Source: a bacterium (lineage in GTDB: Bacteria > Patescibacteriota > Saccharimonadia > Saccharimonadales > Saccharimonadaceae). Taken from it: a stretch of DNA of 64,000 bases. Below are positions 27,664 through 37,336 of the stretch, in pieces (the stretch's first letter is position 1; each line of letters begins with the position of its first letter). The position numbers were made by a program, and so were the translations under genes. The stretch is from assembly GCA_021781475.1 (NCBI GenBank), contig JAJXWT010000003.1:1-64000 (forward strand). Direction: 5' to 3'. The notes below the pieces were generated by a model. That model made no database searches, had not been told where the DNA came from, and worked only from the letters and a program-made list of their open reading frames with translations.

Positions 27664-28644
27664 ATGGCGCTAGTGTTCACGGATGGGTTTGACGCCAAGG
27701 ATTACGCAAGAAAATGGGCCTATAATCTAGCGGCGACTACAAGCACGACAACGCGCTATGGCGCAGGTGCATCGCTTGCGTTTACATCGAGCAACGGGTA
27801 TATATTCCGTACGTTTTCCCCAATTACCGATATGTATGTTGGCTTTGCGTTTATGTTCACCAGTAGCTCCGGGTATGATATTGTCCGACTGTACGGGGAT
27901 TCAAACCAAACAGAAAATATCCACATTACGCCTGAGTCGTATAGCGGTTCAAACAAAATCGGCGTTTATCGGGGTCTGAATACGCTCGGAACATTTACGC
28001 TACAATATAATGTTTGGTACTACATTGAAATCTACGCGAAAATAGACGCCACCGCAGGCGCGCTCCAGGTGAATGTGAACGGCGCGAATGTAGTATCGTA
28101 CAGCGGCAACACTTTAAATGGCACCAATACGAGTACCGATGGGTTGTGGTTATTGCAATCCGGTACGTGCTACTTTGACGATTTATATGTGTGTGACAAC
28201 ACTGGCACGACGAACAACACCTTTTTGGGTGAAGTGCGCGTGCAGTTGCTCCTGCCGAATGGTGCGGGCACGACCACCCAACTTGCGCCAACAGGCTCGG
28301 CTACCAACTACGTGAACGTGAGTGAGGTGCCCGATTCGACAAGTACGTATAATTCTTCGGCCACAACGGGCCAGCGCGATACGTACGCTATGAGCGACGC
28401 GCTCGCCGCCGACACGACAATTTTGGGGGTGCAGCAAAATATGGTTGCGGCAACGGCTGGCAGCGGCCAGGGGCCGTTAAAGTCGGCCTTGCAGCTGAAT
28501 GGGACGTTGTATTATGGGCCCACGGTACTGCCCAGTACATCGTTTGCGTGGTACGGTAATATGTACCAGCAAAATCCAAATACTGCCGCCGCCTGGACGG
28601 TCGCAGACGTTGATGGCCTCGAAGCGGGCGCGGAGGTGGCATAG
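27664..28644 (+). CDS. Phage-structural/lectin-like protein, paralogue 2
   Basis: Clear paralogue of preceding gene (CYFDDLYVCDNTGTTNNTFLGEVRVQLLLPNGAGTTTQL). Confidence 0.65.
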   Translation: MALVFTDGFDAKDYARKWAYNLAATTSTTTRYGAGASLAFTSSNGYIFRTFSPITDMYVGFAFMFTSSSGYDIVRLYGDSNQTENIHITPESYSGSNKIGVYRGLNTLGTFTLQYNVWYYIEIYAKIDATAGALQVNVNGANVVSYSGNTLNGTNTSTDGLWLLQSGTCYFDDLYVCDNTGTTNNTFLGEVRVQLLLPNGAGTTTQLAPTGSATNYVNVSEVPDSTSTYNSSATTGQRDTYAMSDALAADTTILGVQQNMVAATAGSGQGPLKSALQLNGTLYYGPTVLPSTSFAWYGNMYQQNPNTAAAWTVADVDGLEAGAEVA

Positions 28645-28646
28645 CT

Positions 28647-29576
28647 ATGTCATACGCGAGCACTGTTCTTGCGGACTCACCTGTCATATTTTTGCAACTC
28701 GACGAAACATCGGGGACAAGCGCGGCAGATAGTGGTTCAAATGGCGTCGCCTGGACCTACCAAACTGGTGTTACCCTTGGTGTCACAGCGCCATTTTCAG
28801 TTGGCGGTACCGCCATTAACCCCCCGGGCACGACGCCAGCTGCCGTGCTCTCAACCCCACCAGCATCGGTAGCGAGCCCGCGCGGCACGTCGATTGAAAT
28901 ATCGGTCAATATCCCAACAACATCGCTAAAGGGTGAGTTTGTTGACCTTGGCAACGGAAGTAACGGGTGGAGCGTCGGTGTTGGTAGTGGCTCATTTGAC
29001 ACGGTAGGCAATAACCTTATTGTGCTGCAAGAGGGCGCCGGTTGGTACGACACGGGCGTGCAAATGGGCACGGGCCCGCACCACGTGATTGTTACCAATA
29101 GTACGGCCGGAACCATTAGCTGCTACTTGGACGGCACGCTCGTCAAAACCTTTACCAATGCGGGGTCGCCGTCAACGGCAACTTCGTTTAACCTTGCCGG
29201 CGTAGGGACGCGCACGCTACCTGCCACAATTACGGTGGACAACCTGGCCGTTTATGCGGCCGTGCTAACTCAAACACAAGTGACCGCCCACTGGGACGCT
29301 ATTTATGTCACGTTGCCATATGTGGCGGCAGAATTAAGCCAGCTGACGCTCGAAGTGGTAAGCACGAATCCGTCCCCGCAGCGTGACCTAAGCAGTGTGT
29401 CAATGCTTACGCTCACGGCTTCCACGTCGCCACCACGACAACTCTCATCGGCTGACATGCAGGTGCTGACATCCTCAAACCCGCCACGGGTTTTGTCATC
29501 TGTTTTCACAGAAGTTCTCACTCCGTCATACCCAAAGCCAAAGTTTATTGGCTGGGGCCTACCAATCTCGCAATAA
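28647..29576 (+). CDS. LamG/concanavalin-like protein with C-terminal repeats
   Basis: LDETSGTSAADSGSNG...; LAVYAAVLTQTQVTAHW; LSSVSMLTL/LSSADMQVL/LSSVFTEVL repeats. Confidence 0.65.
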   Translation: MSYASTVLADSPVIFLQLDETSGTSAADSGSNGVAWTYQTGVTLGVTAPFSVGGTAINPPGTTPAAVLSTPPASVASPRGTSIEISVNIPTTSLKGEFVDLGNGSNGWSVGVGSGSFDTVGNNLIVLQEGAGWYDTGVQMGTGPHHVIVTNSTAGTISCYLDGTLVKTFTNAGSPSTATSFNLAGVGTRTLPATITVDNLAVYAAVLTQTQVTAHWDAIYVTLPYVAAELSQLTLEVVSTNPSPQRDLSSVSMLTLTASTSPPRQLSSADMQVLTSSNPPRVLSSVFTEVLTPSYPKPKFIGWGLPISQ

Positions 29577-29601
29577 TCCTGGGGTAGGGTATAATCTACC
29601 T

Positions 29602-30180
29602 ATGGAAAGCAGCACGAAAAAACATATCATTACAATTTCCGGCATGCTTGGGGCCGGTAAATCCACCAGCGCTCGTAAAATTGCCGAAGAGCTTGGCTAT
29701 ATGCATTTTTCGTCGGGCGACTTAATGCGTGCAATCGGAAAAGAAAATGGAATAGACGACATTCGGCAGGTTAACCTAGAAAACGAAAAAGACCATAAGT
29801 TTGATTATATGGTCGATGAACGCTTACGCGAGATTGGCGCGAACGAGGATGGGGTGGTGATTGACTCGCGGATGGCGTGGCACTGGATTCCGCAGGCATT
29901 CAAGGTTTTTTTGAATATTTCGTTAGATGATGCCGTGCCACGAATTTTGGCTAATGTCAGCCCGGAACGGCGTGCTACCGAGCATATCCCGAATGACCCC
30001 ATGGAATACAAGCGTTTACTGCAGGAACGTATGGATAGCGAAAACCGGCGGTACGACAAACTATACCACGTAGACATATATAACCTTTCGCATTATGATT
30101 TTGTCATCGATACAAAAGATAAGCCGTTTGACATAGTAGTCGCCGAAGTGCTTGATGCCTATCGCCGCTGGCTTGGCTAG
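29602..30180 (+). CDS. Cytidylate/AMP-type kinase
   Basis: ITISGMLGAGKSTSARKIAEELGYMHFSSGDLMR. Confidence 0.85.
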   Translation: MESSTKKHIITISGMLGAGKSTSARKIAEELGYMHFSSGDLMRAIGKENGIDDIRQVNLENEKDHKFDYMVDERLREIGANEDGVVIDSRMAWHWIPQAFKVFLNISLDDAVPRILANVSPERRATEHIPNDPMEYKRLLQERMDSENRRYDKLYHVDIYNLSHYDFVIDTKDKPFDIVVAEVLDAYRRWLG

Positions 30181-30203
30181 CACTCAACTTGCGTGAGTGC
30201 CAA
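30177..30203 (+). promoter_or_regulatory. CIRCE operator of hrcA
   Basis: CTAGCACTC-N9-GAGTGCCAA. Confidence 0.9.
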
Positions 30204-30223
30204 ATACACGATATAATACGACT

Positions 30224-30934
30224 ATGAGTGATAGGCAGCGCGCAATTTTACGTGCAATTGTAGAAGATTACGCCGAAACGGCAAGCCCGGTTGGCAGTGT
30301 GACGCTGGCCAAACTTTTTGGGGTCAGCAGCGCCACTATCCGTAGTGAAATGTCACACCTTGAGGAACTTGGGTACATAGAAAGCCCGCATACGAGCGCG
30401 GGGCGCATACCCACCGACAAAGGATACCGTGAATACGTGAACGCCATTACGGAGGTGACTGAACAGCCGCAGGCTCGGCTTGGAGACCGCAGTATGCATG
30501 CCTTAAATGCTCGGGTAAAATCAAGCGGCGAGGTCGCTGACCGGGCAATTCGCGGCGCCGTAGATAGCCTTGTCGAGCTGACAGGTAACCTTGGGCTCGC
30601 AACTATTGGCGACCAATTGTACATGAATGGCATGAGCAACCTGTTCAGCCAGCCGGAATATTTGAGCGGCCGGCACGTGCAGGCGGTGGCGCAATTATTG
30701 GACAATATCGAGCCGTGGCTGCGTGAAGTGGCGCCGAATAAGCCGCTGAATGTATTTATTGGCAGCGAAAACCCGATTGGCAAAAGTAGCGGCGCAACGC
30801 TGATTATCAGCAAGTTCCGCTCGCCCTACAGTGACACCAGCTATATTGGCGTGCTTGGCCCTACCCGGCAGGATTATGCCCGGGTAATGCAGCTAGTGCG
30901 CCACGCGGGTGCTACGCTTGAAGATATTTTATAA
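30224..30934 (+). CDS. hrcA: Heat-shock repressor HrcA (compact)
   Basis: MSDRQRAILRAIVEDYAETASPVGS...SSATIRSEMSHLEELGYIESPHTSAGRIPTDKGYR. Confidence 0.93.
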   Translation: MSDRQRAILRAIVEDYAETASPVGSVTLAKLFGVSSATIRSEMSHLEELGYIESPHTSAGRIPTDKGYREYVNAITEVTEQPQARLGDRSMHALNARVKSSGEVADRAIRGAVDSLVELTGNLGLATIGDQLYMNGMSNLFSQPEYLSGRHVQAVAQLLDNIEPWLREVAPNKPLNVFIGSENPIGKSSGATLIISKFRSPYSDTSYIGVLGPTRQDYARVMQLVRHAGATLEDIL

Positions 30935-30960
30935 ACCCCATTAGCGTTAAAGGAGTATTG

Positions 30961-31428
30961 ATGGCAGACAAAAAACCCCACACCACAAAGCATGACCAGC
31001 AAGTTGCTGGCCTAACGCAAGACCTACAGCGCACACGTGCCGATTTTGAAAACTATCGTAAGCGCGTTGAAATTGAAAAAAAGAATGCCGCCGATATGGG
31101 CGCCACCAAGGCTGTTTTGCAGTTGCTCCCTGTCATTGACACGGTGGAGCGCGCAACGCTCGCCATACCAGCGGACATTGCTGAGCACCAGTGGGTCAAA
31201 GGTGTGGCTAGTATGATTAAGCAACTGGATAAAGCTTTGGTTGATATGGGCCTAAAGCGGATTGATGCCACTGAGGGTGTGGTGTTCAACCCAGAGCAAC
31301 ATCAGGCAATCCAGTTTGACGATGAGGCCGAAGGCGACAAAGAGGTGATTGCCGCCGAATTGCAGCCCGGCTATATGCGCAATGGCGCCGTCATTCGCCC
31401 CGCGCTCGTAAAAGTAACGCGTAGATAA
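30961..31428 (+). CDS. grpE: GrpE nucleotide exchange factor
   Basis: TRADFENYRKRVE...LLPVIDTVERA; GGAG SD. Confidence 0.93.
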   Translation: MADKKPHTTKHDQQVAGLTQDLQRTRADFENYRKRVEIEKKNAADMGATKAVLQLLPVIDTVERATLAIPADIAEHQWVKGVASMIKQLDKALVDMGLKRIDATEGVVFNPEQHQAIQFDDEAEGDKEVIAAELQPGYMRNGAVIRPALVKVTRR

Positions 31429-31447
31429 TTAGCTTAAAAAGGCGAAA

Positions 31448-31483
31448 GGGCCGGACTCCTACATAGGAATCCGGCCCATTTTC
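31448..31483. terminator. Bidirectional terminator
   Basis: GGGCCGGA...TCCGGCCC. Confidence 0.75.
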
Positions 31484-31490
31484 GCACCCA

Positions 31491-32216
31491 TCACACACGG
31501 TACCTCCGCTCGTAGATGAAGAGCCACGAGTAGAGCGAAAACACGACTGCTACCATGAATAGTGTCGCGTTCACGATGTCGAAGGCGATTCTTGTGGTGC
31601 CGGTGAACCCAGCCGCCGCAGTCAGAATGACCAGCGATGCCCCAGTCATGACGCACGCCGTTTTCACCTTGCCACTATTGTCGGCGGCAACGGACCCACT
31701 CGGATATGCCACCTTGTAGCGGTTTCGAACAACGGTTACTCGGTAGTCCCGGTAAGCATAGACGGCCCACAATGCGAGATAGCTTGCAAAGTAGGTGGTG
31801 GTCCCAAGTGCCGGGCTGAACGGCATGATGTGCACGAGTATGAGGCCGAGCAGACCGGGGATCGTGAGCGCCTTGTCAGCCACTGAGTCCCAGTACTTTC
31901 CATAGTCGCTCACGTGACCCCATGCTCGCGAGGACAGTCCATCCAGGTGATCGGTGGTGATGGCAAGCAACCAGATCGCAAGTGCGCCCCACATCAATGG
32001 ATGGTGGAATGCCCCAAGGACCAAGAGTATCAGGAAAAGTGGGGCGAGCAGTAGTCGCAAATGCGTCAAGGCGTTTGGCACCTGGCGCGTTGATTTTGCG
32101 AGTTGGAGCTTGCGGCCCCAGGGCGCGTAGTAAAGCGCGGCAATGACCACGACCATCCCGTAACGGCGATGGTCGTGCAGCCTTTGCGCAGCTCTGGGCG
32201 GGCTAACCGTAGACAT
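31491..32216 (-). CDS. CDP-alcohol phosphatidyltransferase family protein
   Basis: DHLDGLSSRAWGHVSDYGKYWDSVADK motif. Confidence 0.8.
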   Translation of the reverse strand: MSTVSPPRAAQRLHDHRRYGMVVVIAALYYAPWGRKLQLAKSTRQVPNALTHLRLLLAPLFLILLVLGAFHHPLMWGALAIWLLAITTDHLDGLSSRAWGHVSDYGKYWDSVADKALTIPGLLGLILVHIMPFSPALGTTTYFASYLALWAVYAYRDYRVTVVRNRYKVAYPSGSVAADNSGKVKTACVMTGASLVILTAAAGFTGTTRIAFDIVNATLFMVAVVFSLYSWLFIYERRYRV

Positions 32217-32341
32217 GCGCCTCCAATCGGTTGTTTGAGGTGCGAATAACCCGCAAGGGGTTAGACCGCGCCTTGTGGATAATAGGCAAACTATAGCATT
32301 TATTAGTGTGCGGCGCAAACGAAAGGGGTTGAATACGTGTG

Positions 32342-32368
32342 TTAGCACTCTTGACATGCGAGTGCCAA
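32342..32368 (+). promoter_or_regulatory. CIRCE operator 1 of dnaK
   Basis: TTAGCACTC-TTGACATGC-GAGTGCCAA. Confidence 0.95.
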
Positions 32369-32389
32369 CTGGGTAAAATTAGGGCAGAG

Positions 32390-32416
32390 TTGGCACTAAT
32401 ATGGAGTGAGTGCTAA
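32390..32416 (+). promoter_or_regulatory. CIRCE operator 2 of dnaK (imperfect)
   Basis: TTGGCACTA-N9-GAGTGCTAA. Confidence 0.75.
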
Positions 32417-32466
32417 CATAAGTAAAAGAAATTCTGCACAATTTATAACGAAAGGATAGGAAACCT

Positions 32467-34350
32467 ATGGGTAAAATTATTGGTATCGACCTTGGTACCA
32501 CCAACAGCGCATTTGCGTACCTTGTAGCAGGCAAGCCAGAAGTTATTACCAACGCCGAAGGCAACCGCACCACCCCGAGTGTGGTAGCGGTTAATAAGAA
32601 TGGCGAGCGCCTAGTGGGCCAAGTGGCTCAGCGCCAACGCGTTACTAACGCAAAAAATACCATTTATGGCGTTAAGCGATTAATCGGCCGCAAGTTCGAC
32701 GATGTTGAAGTTCAAAAAGATATCGACATCATGCCCTTTAAGATTGTGAAAAAGGGTGCCGGCGTGGCTGTAGAAATGGGCGGTAAAGATTACACGCCAG
32801 AAGAAGTGAGCGCCATGATTTTAAGTAAAATCAAAGCCGACGCCGAAGCCTTTTTGGGCGAAAAGGTCACCGAAGCAGTTATTACGGTGCCAGCCTACTT
32901 TGACGACAGCCAGCGCCAGGCGACCAAAGATGCTGGTAAAATTGCTGGTCTTGAAGTCAAACGCATTATTAACGAGCCAACCGCAGCTGCTTTGGCCTAT
33001 GGCCTTGACAAGGGCAAGGGCGACGAAACAATCGTGGTCTTTGACCTTGGTGGTGGTACCTTTGACGTCAGCGTACTGGAACTTGGCGACGGTGTGTTTG
33101 AGGTAAAAAGTACCAACGGTGATACCCACCTAGGTGGTGAAGACTTTGACAACGCAATTGTAAATTACTTTTTGGACGAATTTAAAAAGACCGATGGTAT
33201 TGACCTGCGCAAAGACAATGCTGCGATGCAGCGCCTAAAGGACGAAGCTGAAAAGGCCAAAAAAGAGCTGTCATCGACCACCGAAATCGAGGTCAACATC
33301 CCATTCATTACTGCCGATGCCGATGGTCCAAAGCATTTTGAGGTAAAGTTGACCCGCGCCAAGCTAGAAGATTTGGTAAAAGACTTGCTTGACCGCGTTG
33401 ACGGCCCGGTTGAAAAAGCGCTTAAAGACGCCAAGCTGAACAAAAGCGACATTAACGAAGTGGTGTTGGTCGGTGGTATGACCCGCATGCCCGCCGTTGT
33501 TGAACGCGTTAAAAAGCTGTTTGGCAAAGACCCAATGCAGGGCGTGAACCCCGACGAAGTTGTGGCCGTGGGCGCAGCTATTCAGGGTGGCGTGCTGAGT
33601 GGCGACGTAAAAGACGTGCTGCTTTTGGATGTGACGCCACTGAGCCTTGGTATTGAAACCATGGGCGGTGTAAGCACTAAGCTTATTGAGCGCAACACGA
33701 CCGTGCCAACCAGTAAAAGCGAGACCTTTAGTACCGCCAGCGACAACCAGCCGCAAGTGGAAATTCATGTGCTACAGGGCGAGCGCGAATTCGCAGCTGA
33801 CAACAAAAGCTTGGGCCGCTTTGTGCTTGATGGTATTGCGCCCGCTCCACGTGGCGTACCGCAAATTGAAGTCACCTTTAACATTGACGCAAACGGTATT
33901 TTGAACGTGACCGCCAAAGACAAAGGCACCGGCAAGGAGCAATCTATTACCATTCAAAACAGTGGTAACATGAGCAAAGATGACATTGAAAAGGCTCAAA
34001 AAGAGGCCGAAATGCACGCCGATGAGGACAAAAAGAAGCGTGAAGCCATTGACCTAAAGAACCAGCTTGAAAATGCGATTTACCAGGCAAAAAAGATGCC
34101 CGATGAGTTTAAAGACAAGATTAGCGATGAGGACAAAAAAGTAATCGCCGCTGCCGTTGAGGTAGCCGAAAAGCACAAAGAGGCAACCGATAAAGATGAA
34201 ATCGAAGCGGCATTAAAAGCTTTGAACGACGCGATTATGCCGATTGGTGCCAAAATGTACCAACAGCAAAGCGATGCGCCAAAAGATGGTGATACAGGCG
34301 ACAAAAAGCCCGACGAGCCCGTTGAAGGTGAAGTCGTCGACGAAAAATAG
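32467..34350 (+). CDS. dnaK: Chaperone DnaK
   Basis: [34 protein letters not shown]. Confidence 0.99.
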   Translation: MGKIIGIDLGTTNSAFAYLVAGKPEVITNAEGNRTTPSVVAVNKNGERLVGQVAQRQRVTNAKNTIYGVKRLIGRKFDDVEVQKDIDIMPFKIVKKGAGVAVEMGGKDYTPEEVSAMILSKIKADAEAFLGEKVTEAVITVPAYFDDSQRQATKDAGKIAGLEVKRIINEPTAAALAYGLDKGKGDETIVVFDLGGGTFDVSVLELGDGVFEVKSTNGDTHLGGEDFDNAIVNYFLDEFKKTDGIDLRKDNAAMQRLKDEAEKAKKELSSTTEIEVNIPFITADADGPKHFEVKLTRAKLEDLVKDLLDRVDGPVEKALKDAKLNKSDINEVVLVGGMTRMPAVVERVKKLFGKDPMQGVNPDEVVAVGAAIQGGVLSGDVKDVLLLDVTPLSLGIETMGGVSTKLIERNTTVPTSKSETFSTASDNQPQVEIHVLQGEREFAADNKSLGRFVLDGIAPAPRGVPQIEVTFNIDANGILNVTAKDKGTGKEQSITIQNSGNMSKDDIEKAQKEAEMHADEDKKKREAIDLKNQLENAIYQAKKMPDEFKDKISDEDKKVIAAAVEVAEKHKEATDKDEIEAALKALNDAIMPIGAKMYQQQSDAPKDGDTGDKKPDEPVEGEVVDEK

Positions 34351-34364
34351 GGTAAAGCGCGCAC

Positions 34365-34404
34365 TATAACAAAAACACCCTATCGCTAGGGCGTTTTTGT
34401 TATA
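34365..34404. terminator. Bidirectional terminator between convergent genes
   Basis: TATAACAAAAACACCCTA-TCGC-TAGGGCGTTTTTGTTATA. Confidence 0.85.
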
Positions 34405-35512
34405 AATCAAGGTAGAGCACACACCACAGCATACCAGGGTCGCCGCGGTAAAAAATAGCGTAATACCAATTGCCTTCAGGTGTGAGCATTTCGGGCCAGG
34501 TGCCGTAGCGCTCGATCATGCGGCTAAAGCGGGCGTGCATTTCAGGGTAGCGGTGGTCGTTGTAGTGCTTTAACAGCCGCAAATAAAACACGCCATGCCA
34601 GCTCCAAATTGCGCGGTCTTGGTAATCGGGCATAATTGGCGCTTGCATTGTCATGCGGTGCTTAAATGGCTTGCCACTAACGGCGTACTTGAGCGGGTAG
34701 GGCGAGTTTAACTTGTGGTCGTCGATATATTGGAATGTTTTTTCGGCCATGTCCTTGTCGTCGATAATTCCCAGGTAAAAAGGGAACAGGGCGCATTCGG
34801 AACTGTAGGCGGTGTTATTGTAGGCGGCATTAAAGTAGCGGCCGTTCCAGTAGTGTTCTAAAAGCAAGTCGTGGTACATGCGCGGGCTATACAAAAAGGC
34901 GTCGAGACCAAGTTTTTCGGCGCAGCGGGCCATGCGCGCGACCATAGTTACGGCGTAGGCGCTGCGGTCGTACAGCACACCGTCGCGCATTTCGGCAAAG
35001 TGGATGTGCGGCTTGATATACCCTGTTTTTTTATCCAAGAACTGCCGGCTAAACCGCCTAAGTTGCCGATTTAAAAAGTCACGTTCGGCCGCGTTTAGTT
35101 CGTAGTGGCTCACCCAAATACTGTGGAGCAGCCACGGTAGGCTATCGATTGCCTTGTGGCCGGCCGGCGCATCAAAAGCGACCCCAACGCTGTCAATCGA
35201 GGTCGTTACGGCGCCACTGCGGCGAAAGCGTGTGAGCGCCCACCGGATATTATGGTGCACGTTCGCGGTGTGACCGGCATGGACCAATGCGGCGCAGGCT
35301 GTGCCAAAATCGCGGGTCCAAAAGTAGTCATAGTGGCCAAGGCTGGTGCGGTAATAGTTTTTGTCCCACAATTGGTCAACGATTTGCTTGCAGATTTGTT
35401 GCGCATCACCATCAAAGCGCTCCATCTTGCCAAAGTAGCGGCCATATACCTGTAGGGCAAACGCGTGGAGGTTGCCTAAAATACGGCCAATGACACGAAA
35501 AAATGGCTCCAT
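34400..35512 (-). CDS. Glycoside hydrolase-like (alpha/alpha)6 barrel (GH15/amylo-1,6-glucosidase-like)
   Basis: YDYFWTRDFG...; GTWPEMLTPEGNWY. Confidence 0.6.
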   Translation of the reverse strand: MEPFFRVIGRILGNLHAFALQVYGRYFGKMERFDGDAQQICKQIVDQLWDKNYYRTSLGHYDYFWTRDFGTACAALVHAGHTANVHHNIRWALTRFRRSGAVTTSIDSVGVAFDAPAGHKAIDSLPWLLHSIWVSHYELNAAERDFLNRQLRRFSRQFLDKKTGYIKPHIHFAEMRDGVLYDRSAYAVTMVARMARCAEKLGLDAFLYSPRMYHDLLLEHYWNGRYFNAAYNNTAYSSECALFPFYLGIIDDKDMAEKTFQYIDDHKLNSPYPLKYAVSGKPFKHRMTMQAPIMPDYQDRAIWSWHGVFYLRLLKHYNDHRYPEMHARFSRMIERYGTWPEMLTPEGNWYYAIFYRGDPGMLWCVLYLDL

Positions 35513-35653
35513 TTAGGCTAACGTTGCTCCGTTTTTTGTTACCGCCTGTTCACGGTATACGCAGTGCGGCGTATGGTTGGTTTGTTTCATGATGCCCCTT
35601 TTCTGGTATCATCATAAATCACGCGTATGTGTATGGCAAGTTGGTGGGGTTGG

Positions 35654-36022
35654 CTAGGCACTGACAAGTTCGATGTCAAACACAAGGTCGCTATTGGCTG
35701 GAATGTTGCGCGCCGGGCTGGCGCTCCCGTAGGCCTGCGCCGCCGGGATAATTAAGCGTCGCATGCCGCCAACCTTCATGCCGGGCACGCCGTCGGTCCA
35801 GCCCTTAATGACCTGGGTAAGCCCAAAGGTGATTGGCTTGCCAAAGTCGTGGCTGCTCTGAAAAATAATACCGTTTTTACAAAGCGCGCCGGTGTAGTGC
35901 GCGGTGATAGTCGCGCCAGGCTGCACAACGGCGCCCGTGCCCTGCTGCAAGTCGATAATTTGTAGTTCGGTGACCGTGTCAATTGGGGTAAAGTCGGTGA
36001 GTTTTGTGCCTTCATATTTCAT
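35654..36022 (-). CDS. FKBP-type peptidyl-prolyl isomerase
   Basis: GATITAHYTGALCKNG...VIKGWTDGVPGMKVGGMRRLIIPAAQAYG. Confidence 0.92.
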   Translation of the reverse strand: MKYEGTKLTDFTPIDTVTELQIIDLQQGTGAVVQPGATITAHYTGALCKNGIIFQSSHDFGKPITFGLTQVIKGWTDGVPGMKVGGMRRLIIPAAQAYGSASPARNIPANSDLVFDIELVSA

Positions 36023-36059
36023 CCCTTGGTTATACCATGCCGGGCCGATGGGCCGCAAC

Positions 36060-36086
36060 CTAGCACTCTTGCACCATGAGTGCTAA
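36060..36086 (+). promoter_or_regulatory. CIRCE operator of dnaJ
   Basis: CTAGCACTC-TTGCACCAT-GAGTGCTAA. Confidence 0.93.
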
Positions 36087-36107
36087 GCGGGTATACTATT
36101 TAAAGAT

Positions 36108-37181
36108 ATGGCGAAACGTGATTATTACGAAGTGCTAGGCGTGAGCAAAAGCGCCAGCGATGATGAAATAAAAAAGGCTTACCGTAAGCTGGCTATTCAA
36201 TATCACCCCGACAAAGAGGGCGGTAGCGAAGAAAAGTTTAAAGAAATCGGCGAGGCCTACGAGGTACTAAAAGACAAGCAAAAACGTCAACGCTATGACC
36301 AGTTTGGACATGCGGGCGTAGGCGGTGCGGCCGGCGGCGGCGCAGCGGGTGGCGGTCCGTTCGAGGGCTTCGATTTTGGTGGTTTTGGCGGCCAAAACGT
36401 CAACTTTGACTTTGGTGACATATTTGGTCAGTTTTTTGGCAACGCACGCCAGCAGCAAAACGGTCCAACGCATGGTCGCGACGTTGAAACCGATTTGACA
36501 CTCACGTTTGAAGAGGCAATATTTGGCAAGGATATCAAATTAAAAATTAACCTTGACGACGAATGCAGCCACTGTAAGGGAACCACCGTTGAGCCTGGCT
36601 ACAGTATGAAAACCTGTGATACCTGCAAGGGCGCTGGTTACACAATTCACACCATGAATTCGCTGTTCGGCCCCATTAAGCAGCAGGTGCAATGCCCAAC
36701 CTGCCATGGCAAAGGCAAGGTTCCCGAAAAGCAGTGCACGCGCTGTAGGGGCACTGGGGTAGAGCGAAAAAACCGCGACCTAACCGTGAAAGTGCCGGCT
36801 GGGATTGATGATGGTGCAACAATTCGCCTGCGCGAACAAGGCGAGGCCATTGCTGGCGGCGCAAAGGGTGATTTGTACGTGCATGTGCGCGTAAAGCCGC
36901 ACAAAAAGTTCACCCGCGAAGGCGACTTGATTTTAAGCGAAGAGCACATCAGCATGGTGGATGCCGCGCTTGGCACCGAACTGGACGTTGAAACCGTTGA
37001 CGGTATCGTGACCATGAAAATCCCCGCCGGCACGCAAAGTGGCACCGACTTTAAGCTCAGCGGTCACGGCGTGCCCCACCTAAACCGCACCAGCCGTGGC
37101 GCCCACATTGTGAGCGTGATTGTGGATACTCCAACAAAGCTCTCCAAGCGCCAAAAAGAACTGCTTGAGCAGCTGCGGTAG
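36108..37181 (+). CDS. dnaJ: Chaperone DnaJ
   Basis: J domain HPD, four CxxCxGxG. Confidence 0.98.
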   Translation: MAKRDYYEVLGVSKSASDDEIKKAYRKLAIQYHPDKEGGSEEKFKEIGEAYEVLKDKQKRQRYDQFGHAGVGGAAGGGAAGGGPFEGFDFGGFGGQNVNFDFGDIFGQFFGNARQQQNGPTHGRDVETDLTLTFEEAIFGKDIKLKINLDDECSHCKGTTVEPGYSMKTCDTCKGAGYTIHTMNSLFGPIKQQVQCPTCHGKGKVPEKQCTRCRGTGVERKNRDLTVKVPAGIDDGATIRLREQGEAIAGGAKGDLYVHVRVKPHKKFTREGDLILSEEHISMVDAALGTELDVETVDGIVTMKIPAGTQSGTDFKLSGHGVPHLNRTSRGAHIVSVIVDTPTKLSKRQKELLEQLR

Positions 37182-37301
37182 CCCACACTGAGCAGTGCTA
37201 TAATGGGCATAACCAGTTAGGGCAAAAATAGACAACTCGCACCAGGTCAATTATAACCAACCCGAAGAAATGGCGATCATGGGTTTTAGCGGCCATCAGG
37301 A

Positions 37302-37330
37302 TTGACTTTTACAGCCTAAAATGGTATAAT
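37302..37330 (+). promoter_or_regulatory. Promoter TTGACT-N17-TATAAT
   Basis: 6 nt before ATG 37337. Confidence 0.85.
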
Positions 37331-37336
37331 GAAAAG

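Noticed and set aside
26195-29576. Calling the region a complete prophage
   Set aside because: No integrase, terminase, portal, capsid or lysis genes visible in the window
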